In this document: positions 41,266-46,659 of the stretch, piece after piece
Numbering within the stretch: position 1 is the stretch's first letter
Layout of the letters: every line of letters begins with the position of its first letter
DNA from: Desulfobacterales bacterium
Lineage (GTDB): Bacteria > Desulfobacterota > Desulfobacteria > Desulfobacterales > JAUYIZ01
DNA: 46,659 nt
Assembly: GCA_030688615.1 (NCBI GenBank)
Contig: JAUYIZ010000099.1
Span: 1 to 46,659, forward strand
Direction: 5' to 3'
Translations under genes and position numbers: made by a program
Notes under the pieces: model-generated
Told to the model about the DNA's origin: nothing
Database searches by the model: none
What the model saw: the letters and a program-made list of their open reading frames with translations, nothing else

Positions 41266-43227
41266 TCAATAGGCCAGCCGGCTCAAAGATTTCAGGATGA
41301 GGGTAAACCCCATGGCAAGCATTCCGGTCAGCCCCATACCGCAGGAAAACCCGGCCAGAAGCACCGGCGCATATTGGCGCCACGCGGCGCCGTATCGGCG
41401 CAGAAAGAAAAAACGGCCCAATAGCGCCCCGACGACTTCCAGGATAAGCCCGTGGGGCGTGCTTTGTCCCAGGCCCCGGACAATACCGTAAATCAGAAGC
41501 ACAGGAAGACCGAGCAGGTTTAAAAAGACATAGGTTACCACCCCGAACCCCAGCCCGGTAAAAACATAACTTCCTTTAAGCGCCTGGAAAAAAAGGGAGT
41601 TTCCCTCCAGGGTGGATGTCTGCATCAGCAGCGTGTTCAAGGCTTGAAGATGCCACAATTCCTGGGCATACGGGTAGTTGGCGGAGGGAATCGGCGCCAG
41701 CCGCCAGATAAATTGAGAAAACAGAAGACTCGCCACCATCACCACCGGGAACACCACAATTTCGGCCTTGATAATTCCCCGAAGACTGGTGCCGGTCAGT
41801 TCGATCTGCCGGAAATGAACGGTGGCCTCGCCGTAATTGTGAATGGGAATCGGCGCATACCAGATCTCGATTCCCTGGTAACCAAAAAATCTGGCGCCGG
41901 CGATAAAACTGGCTTCCCTGACCAGGGGAAGGCTCACGAACTGACCGGCAATGCCCTCCATGCGGGCCGTAATATAGGAAATAACGGGAGTGTAGATGAA
42001 TCCGTAACCTAAAAAGAAAATCCAGGGAAAGTTCGGCACCAGCCAGACGCACAGCCCCACATAGGCCAGCGTTGAAAAAACATAGATGGCGATGGCGATC
42101 CAGAAATTAAAATCCCCCCGCCCCGGTGGGGGGTGAAACAGGTCTTTGAGACTGCCGCGGTTTTTTGAGTTGCTTTGGGAAAAAGACCGGATAACATGCC
42201 AGATCCCCACCACGGCAATGGCCAGCCCGAGCCCGATTCCAAAACTCATGTAAAAATCAATGTTGTTGGCAAAAACGGTTTCAACCGTTCCCATCCCCAG
42301 ATGCCAGCGATTTAAAATGCCATGGCGGTAAAGGATCGGATTGGCCACCACGGTAATGATGAGCCCCACCAGCCCGCCGATGACCGCCCAGAAGGGCAGT
42401 ACCATACCGATACATAACACGCCGATATCCAGCTGTATGCCCGTGGCCACGGCCGGCAAAATCTCCTCGGAATGTCTTGTCAGCTCGATCCATGGGATGG
42501 GGATCAAGCGGACCGGCTCGGTGAAAAGAAGCCCGGATACGGTGGGCAGCAACACGTAGATGCCCCCGAAAGCCAGGCCGATGACACCGCCAATGGAGAA
42601 AATACGCCATTTCCAGCTTTTTTGCTTATCTTCCGTGGATTCCGCCAGCGCCATAATCCCCAGGGCTCCCACCGGCGCCATGGGGAAGGGAAGTTTTTCC
42701 ACATCCGATGTGATTCGGTAAAGAGCGTATCCCAGCCCAAAATGGTCCACCCGCTGAATGATCTGGGACCCGATGAGCAGAAGAATGGGGATCATCCAGT
42801 CGCGGTGAAAGAAGGTCCGTTCCAGCAGAGACATGGATTCGGGCTGCGGCGCGACCCAGGCGGGAATAAATTCAGTCAACCCCAGCATTTTGGCGGCATC
42901 GGACTGGACAAGATACTGGCTCCACAACAGGCCTTGAAAGGGTGATGCCATGGCGGCCCCGGCCATGTAATAGAGCAGAAAAATTTCCTGCTGTTTAAGC
43001 TCCGTAAAGGATCGTTTGGCGATCTCGGCAAAAAGGATGATGGTGACCCAGCGGGCGGCCGGACCGATTCCCGCGCCGATGACCAGCTGCAGGTACATGC
43101 TTCCGGGCATCATCAGAAATCCGATAAAAATCGCCCCGATAAAGGTCTTCCAGTCAAAGCCTTCTTCAAAGTGATCCGGGACTTTTAAAAGGTCCCGGTA
43201 TTCCGTTAATTCTTTGTCGTCGTACAT
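41266..43227 (-). CDS. Polytopic membrane protein, OPT/DUF6785-like (second copy)
   Basis: A 653-residue protein with about 14 hydrophobic segments, beginning FDWKTFIGAIFIGFLM and ending with LGRFFFLRRYGAAWRQYAPVLLAGF. It resembles the large membrane proteins with DUF6784/DUF6785 domains that are distant from oligopeptide transporters; I make this link by overall pattern. The C-terminal RYG...GF..G..L.G motif is shared with the upstream gene, so the pair may form a heterodimer. It is 5 bases from the upstream gene. The substrate is unknown. Confidence 0.72.
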   Translation of the reverse strand: MYDDKELTEYRDLLKVPDHFEEGFDWKTFIGAIFIGFLMMPGSMYLQLVIGAGIGPAARWVTIILFAEIAKRSFTELKQQEIFLLYYMAGAAMASPFQGLLWSQYLVQSDAAKMLGLTEFIPAWVAPQPESMSLLERTFFHRDWMIPILLLIGSQIIQRVDHFGLGYALYRITSDVEKLPFPMAPVGALGIMALAESTEDKQKSWKWRIFSIGGVIGLAFGGIYVLLPTVSGLLFTEPVRLIPIPWIELTRHSEEILPAVATGIQLDIGVLCIGMVLPFWAVIGGLVGLIITVVANPILYRHGILNRWHLGMGTVETVFANNIDFYMSFGIGLGLAIAVVGIWHVIRSFSQSNSKNRGSLKDLFHPPPGRGDFNFWIAIAIYVFSTLAYVGLCVWLVPNFPWIFFLGYGFIYTPVISYITARMEGIAGQFVSLPLVREASFIAGARFFGYQGIEIWYAPIPIHNYGEATVHFRQIELTGTSLRGIIKAEIVVFPVVMVASLLFSQFIWRLAPIPSANYPYAQELWHLQALNTLLMQTSTLEGNSLFFQALKGSYVFTGLGFGVVTYVFLNLLGLPVLLIYGIVRGLGQSTPHGLILEVVGALLGRFFFLRRYGAAWRQYAPVLLAGFSCGMGLTGMLAMGFTLILKSLSRLAY

Positions 43228-43232
43228 CTAAA

Positions 43233-45227
43233 TCACCTTGGCAATACCAGATAGCTTGCATCTGCAAACAGCCCCACCAGCGCCCATGCGCCGCCCATGA
43301 GAAAATCGCCGACGATAAATCCCACAAAGAAAAAACGCAGCTGCTTAAAGAGCACCACGCCGCCGTATCTCATGCAAAGCGCGTTAAAAAGCCAGCCCAG
43401 CAAAAATGAAAACCACAACGTCCGCGCAGCAGAGCTGTAGGCCGTCAGGTATCCGATGGGATGAATCGGCCACCAGTAGCACCGGTGGTAACAGGTGACC
43501 AGGACAAGCATCACAACCGCCCCTGCCGCGATGAACAGCAGCACCCAGTGGCTGGATCCCGCGGGAGATTCAATCAGGCTGTAAATATTTTCATAAACCG
43601 CCACCGTCGTGCGGGTCTCCCAATCCAGGCGCAGCTCCCGCATGCCGAATTTGTAGCTTAACGCCAGCATGGCGATAAAAGACACGATCACACCGGCCAA
43701 AAGGGTCAGCAGCAGCGAAATGACTATCATCCGCCGGCCTGCCATTTTTTGGGTAATTTTTTGCGCATGCAGCAAAGAAGGCATGAGCGCTTCCCTGAGA
43801 TCCACGAAAAGAACCTTTTGAACGACCCCGGCCACAAGAACTCCCAGGTCCGTGAAAAACCTCGGGCCGAAAAAGGCCAGGAGCCCGTCGGTAGGCGCGA
43901 CGGTCAGGGTAAAGTATGCAACCCCCCCCTGGCAAATGACCCGGGTGGCCACAAACAGGACCATAAAAAAAGCACCCACCAGCAACACAGCGGGCAACAG
44001 GGGCAGGCCGAAATAATAGCACCAGCCAATGATTCCCGCCAGCCCGGTGGCGGCCCCCCAGAACGAAAGGCGGATAGAAAGCCACCCGTTTTCCGCGGCC
44101 AAATCATTCCCGGCCCCCAGCGCCTGGCGCAGCACCTGCAATAGATGATGCCGGGCCAGCCAGAGCAAAAAAAGGAAAAACACGCCATAAGCCCCTATCA
44201 TCTGCATCTCTTCCGGCCTGGAAAGGGTCGGACCGAACATGACACCCAGGGCCGCCGCCGGAATGTCGTATCCCAGCATGCTCAACAGACCGATTAAAAG
44301 CCCGCCGAGAAGGAAAAAAACCCAGAAGGAAAACGAAACTTGTTTGGACGTCAGGAAAGCAAAACCGATAAATGCCGGATAGATATATATTTTAAGTTTT
44401 TGAAAACCTGAAAAAAGACCGTATTTGGGGAAATACGGCCCTGCCAGTACCAGCGTGGGCACCTCGGGAACATCGGGATAGTAAAAATGAAGCCCGTTGA
44501 GCAGGTGCAGAAAGACCGGAATCATGATTCCGGCAATCAGAAAGCGGTGGGTCAACAGGCCGCCCAAGCCTTCACTGTCCAGCGCGTCTTCAATCAGCTG
44601 CGGCACCTGCAGGAGGGGAAAATTCATCCGCTCATTGTCGATCCACTGCTGGCTGAACAGATTGATCACACAGACCATGACAAAATAACAAAGAAGGACA
44701 AACCCGCTCCAGAGCAGCAGCGGTGGAAGCCAGGCCGCCCATGGGATACGGGCCAAAACACCCATCCAGCCCATCTGGCGCCCGCCGGCAAGCCCGTTGT
44801 AGATCCCTTCGATGGCGTCAGCGCTTTGCGGGTACCAAGCCGCGGGTAAAAGGGGATGAAGAATCTCCTGCCAGTGGTTTTCCACCGTGGCAAAATGATA
44901 GGGCGCGGTCAGGTTGACAAAAAAGGTACGGGCAAGTCCGGTATATGCTATCCCTGAAACCAGCACCATCATCACCCATGCCAGCAAAAGCTCTTTGCCC
45001 GTCAACCACCTGCGGCCTTTGAAGATTTTCCGCAGAACGGCCACCAGAACGGTCAGCCAGACCAGGATAAAGAAAGGCGCCAGGGGAAAGTGCCCGCCGC
45101 CCAGGGGCGTCGCATTGCGATAAATATTGTTAAACGGTGTCAGGGCGCAGATGGCCACGGCCATCACGAAACCTAAAAGCACCGCCCGGAAACGAATCCG
45201 GTTTTTTTCCTCTTCTTTTTTTTGCAA
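43233..45227 (-). CDS. Polytopic membrane protein, DUF6785-like (first copy)
   Basis: A 664-residue protein with 14 or more hydrophobic segments. Motifs seen: RNATPLGGGHFPLAPFF, ERMNFPLLQVP, FGPTLSRPEEMQMIGAYG, RVICQGGVAYFTLTVAPTDG, YWWPIHPIGY, and a C-terminal LCMRYGG..LFKQLRFFFVGFIVGDFLMGG. These match, by memory, the DUF6785 family of putative transporters. The TTG start at 45227 has AGGAAG 9 bases before it; the open frame reaches 45374 but that part lies in the permease gene in another frame. No function has been assigned to the family. Confidence 0.75.
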   Translation of the reverse strand: MQKKEEEKNRIRFRAVLLGFVMAVAICALTPFNNIYRNATPLGGGHFPLAPFFILVWLTVLVAVLRKIFKGRRWLTGKELLLAWVMMVLVSGIAYTGLARTFFVNLTAPYHFATVENHWQEILHPLLPAAWYPQSADAIEGIYNGLAGGRQMGWMGVLARIPWAAWLPPLLLWSGFVLLCYFVMVCVINLFSQQWIDNERMNFPLLQVPQLIEDALDSEGLGGLLTHRFLIAGIMIPVFLHLLNGLHFYYPDVPEVPTLVLAGPYFPKYGLFSGFQKLKIYIYPAFIGFAFLTSKQVSFSFWVFFLLGGLLIGLLSMLGYDIPAAALGVMFGPTLSRPEEMQMIGAYGVFFLFLLWLARHHLLQVLRQALGAGNDLAAENGWLSIRLSFWGAATGLAGIIGWCYYFGLPLLPAVLLVGAFFMVLFVATRVICQGGVAYFTLTVAPTDGLLAFFGPRFFTDLGVLVAGVVQKVLFVDLREALMPSLLHAQKITQKMAGRRMIVISLLLTLLAGVIVSFIAMLALSYKFGMRELRLDWETRTTVAVYENIYSLIESPAGSSHWVLLFIAAGAVVMLVLVTCYHRCYWWPIHPIGYLTAYSSAARTLWFSFLLGWLFNALCMRYGGVVLFKQLRFFFVGFIVGDFLMGGAWALVGLFADASYLVLPR

Positions 45228-45240
45228 ACCGTTTTGCTTC

Positions 45241-46659
45241 CTATGTTGGGTCCGCTTGGCCGGTGTTGAGCAGCTGTGCGTATTGTTGCTGAGACGCTGC
45301 GTCCAGGGAACGCCAGACCAAAAGCTGTTTGCGGAATTCATGGAGAAAGACCTTGTTGATACGCCGCCAGACATTCGCCTCGCCGGACTCCCGGACCAGC
45401 CGGACCCTGATTTCTAAAAAACCGCTTTCATCGGGCGCCGGACAAAATTGCACCTCCATGGCCTGACGGATGCCGAAATCAAACGGGGATAGCCAGACCT
45501 TGGCCTGCAGCTGAAGACAGGCGTCAAAACAACAGGCTCCGTCCGTGCATGCCCCTTCGGTGCTGAGCCGGTCCGAAGGCACGGGACATACAAAGGCAAA
45601 CCGGACATCCTCGGTGGAAAACAGGCCGTGGGAAACATCCTGGTGTCCCTTGAAATATTCGAAAATACAGCCGCCGATACCTTTGTGCTCCTGGTATTTC
45701 ATTAAAAAGGGAAGCGTCACCTCAAGTTGGTTGCCGACCACAGCGGGAAGTTTCCAGGAGCGGTTGACATCCGGGATGGCGATTTCGGCCGCGACTCTGG
45801 CCGGATAAATAACAGAGATCAGAACCACAAGGATGACCAGGAACATGGCGGCAACCCCGGCCAGGGAAGAATAATTCACGGTAATGCCGGCCCAGAGGGA
45901 TGTGCCGGCAAACAGCCGCGTGCTTGTCTGGGCTAAGATATAACCCAATACCACGCTCAACACGGCAAAAGACAGAGCTTCGGCAATGAAGAGAAATGAG
46001 ACGTGCGAAGGCGCCAGGCCCACCGACGTGTACACCGCGATTTCCCGCTTTCTTTCATAGACACTTCCGATCATGGTGTTTAATACGATAAAGACGGAAA
46101 TAATCAATGGAATGATGATGTTGGGCATCCCGCTGTAGCTTAGGGTGTCGCTGGCATGGTAAAGGTAGGTGCCCTCGGCCTCGCCGCTGAATAGCGTCAG
46201 CCCGAATCGATCCGCCAGATACGCCGCCGTTCGGGCCTGGTTGCCGGCTTTTGGCCGCACGGCAATGCTCTTGAGATGACCACCGAGGCTTAAAAGGGTC
46301 TCATGGGGCATAATAATGGTCAGCTCCTCCGGAACATGCTGGTATCGCGTCTGAAACGTCTGGATGTCCTCGCCGGATTCAAGCGCCTCTTTTTCAACCT
46401 CCGTGATCCCCGTGGACATCTCGCCGGGAAAGATGGCCGGCGTCAAGGGCTCTCCATCCAGGTCGGAAAATTCTTTCAGCTTTTTGCCGGAAAAGACACC
46501 CACCACCTTGAAAGGGATCCCCCATAACGTGATGTCGACCTCATCATGCCGCTGCAGATCAATGGCAAGACTCTCCGCGGTTCTTTCAGATACCAGCAGG
46601 GCCCGGCGTTCATGTTCCTGAAACCACCTTCCCCGGGCAAGTATCCTGTCCAGCCCGGT
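45241..46659 (-). CDS. FtsX/MacB-like ABC permease, 3' part, with C-terminal extension
   Basis: The gene enters from beyond the window end; its start is not seen. The first part is a MacB-like periplasmic domain (VSERTAESLAIDL, ITLWGIPFKVVGVFSGK). Then come three membrane segments with the FtsX signature YERKREIAVYTSVGLAPSHVSF. After the last segment a ~190-residue soluble tail begins RSWKLPAVVGNQ and contains a cysteine cluster (ACTDGACCFDAC). FtsX-like permeases usually stop at the last membrane helix, so the tail is an addition. A separate ATPase should be encoded upstream, outside the window. It is 13 bases from the DUF6785-like gene. Confidence 0.82.
   Translation of the reverse strand, partial: TGLDRILARGRWFQEHERRALLVSERTAESLAIDLQRHDEVDITLWGIPFKVVGVFSGKKLKEFSDLDGEPLTPAIFPGEMSTGITEVEKEALESGEDIQTFQTRYQHVPEELTIIMPHETLLSLGGHLKSIAVRPKAGNQARTAAYLADRFGLTLFSGEAEGTYLYHASDTLSYSGMPNIIIPLIISVFIVLNTMIGSVYERKREIAVYTSVGLAPSHVSFLFIAEALSFAVLSVVLGYILAQTSTRLFAGTSLWAGITVNYSSLAGVAAMFLVILVVLISVIYPARVAAEIAIPDVNRSWKLPAVVGNQLEVTLPFLMKYQEHKGIGGCIFEYFKGHQDVSHGLFSTEDVRFAFVCPVPSDRLSTEGACTDGACCFDACLQLQAKVWLSPFDFGIRQAMEVQFCPAPDESGFLEIRVRLVRESGEANVWRRINKVFLHEFRKQLLVWRSLDAASQQQYAQLLNTGQADPT

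Noticed and set aside
45228-45374. 49-residue N-terminal extension of the first DUF6785-like protein
   Set aside because: The stretch is almost wholly the permease gene in another frame and has no membrane-protein character; TTG at 45227 has a ribosome site.
1-46659. CRISPR array, tRNA or rRNA genes
   Set aside because: No regularly spaced repeats and no cloverleaf- or rRNA-like sequence were seen in the intergenic gaps.

Overview
The window reads as a chromosomal segment of an anaerobic Desulfobacterota (delta-proteobacterial) bacterium. This is an inference from gene content: three-domain NifU with NifS, LarE, MeaB, MEMO1, a hemA-ccsB-sirC haem/sirohaem group, frequent TTG and GTG starts with strong GGAGG sites, and interspersed short repeats. 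No tRNA, rRNA or CRISPR array was seen. Genes are densely packed and mostly housekeeping, with a few mobile or degraded spots.

Layout. 1-4.1 kb: broken 3' end of an M24 peptidase, a flavin-reductase-like gene, then gnd and zwf (oxidative pentose phosphate pathway) ending in a terminator. 4.1-5.2 kb: a transposase gene bounded by near-perfect 30-bp inverted repeats sits against a methyltransferase remnant that has lost its 5' end. 5.2-14.5 kb: DUF502 (+), then a long minus-strand train: DHH phosphoesterase, MBL hydrolase, sirC, ccsB, hemA, fabD, dksA-like, a PHP-RNase III fusion and a radical SAM enzyme. 14.6-22.1 kb: a divergent V-type ATPase operon (E, DUF2764, A, B, D, I, K), in the order I know from Chlamydia and spirochaetes, with Na+-type ligands in the K subunit. 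22.1-24.2 kb: palindromic repeats around a cytidylate-kinase-like gene and a MEMO1 gene. 24.2-27.2 kb: D-amino-acid transaminase, nifU, nifS. 27.2-34 kb (minus): orphan hypA, a hicAB toxin-antitoxin pair, meaB, larE, an aminotransferase, nfu, tgt and queA.

34.1-37.9 kb (+): a tightly overlapping operon of an ABC exporter whose nucleotide-binding domain appears to hold three copies of its helical subdomain, a cNMP-fold protein with two CxxC motifs and no DNA-binding domain, an RsbW-like kinase and a STAS antagonist. 37.9-46.7 kb (minus): a seven-gene cluster of unknown purpose: FtsX/MacB-like permease with a C-terminal extension, two large polytopic membrane proteins (DUF6785-like), a secreted protein, an internally duplicated protein, a PqqD-like protein and a dynamin-like GTPase.

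The points I consider most novel are the PHP-RNase III fusion, the ABC transporter with the apparently triplicated subdomain and its partner-switch operon, and the transport/PqqD/dynamin cluster. All calls come from reading motifs by eye; no database search was run.
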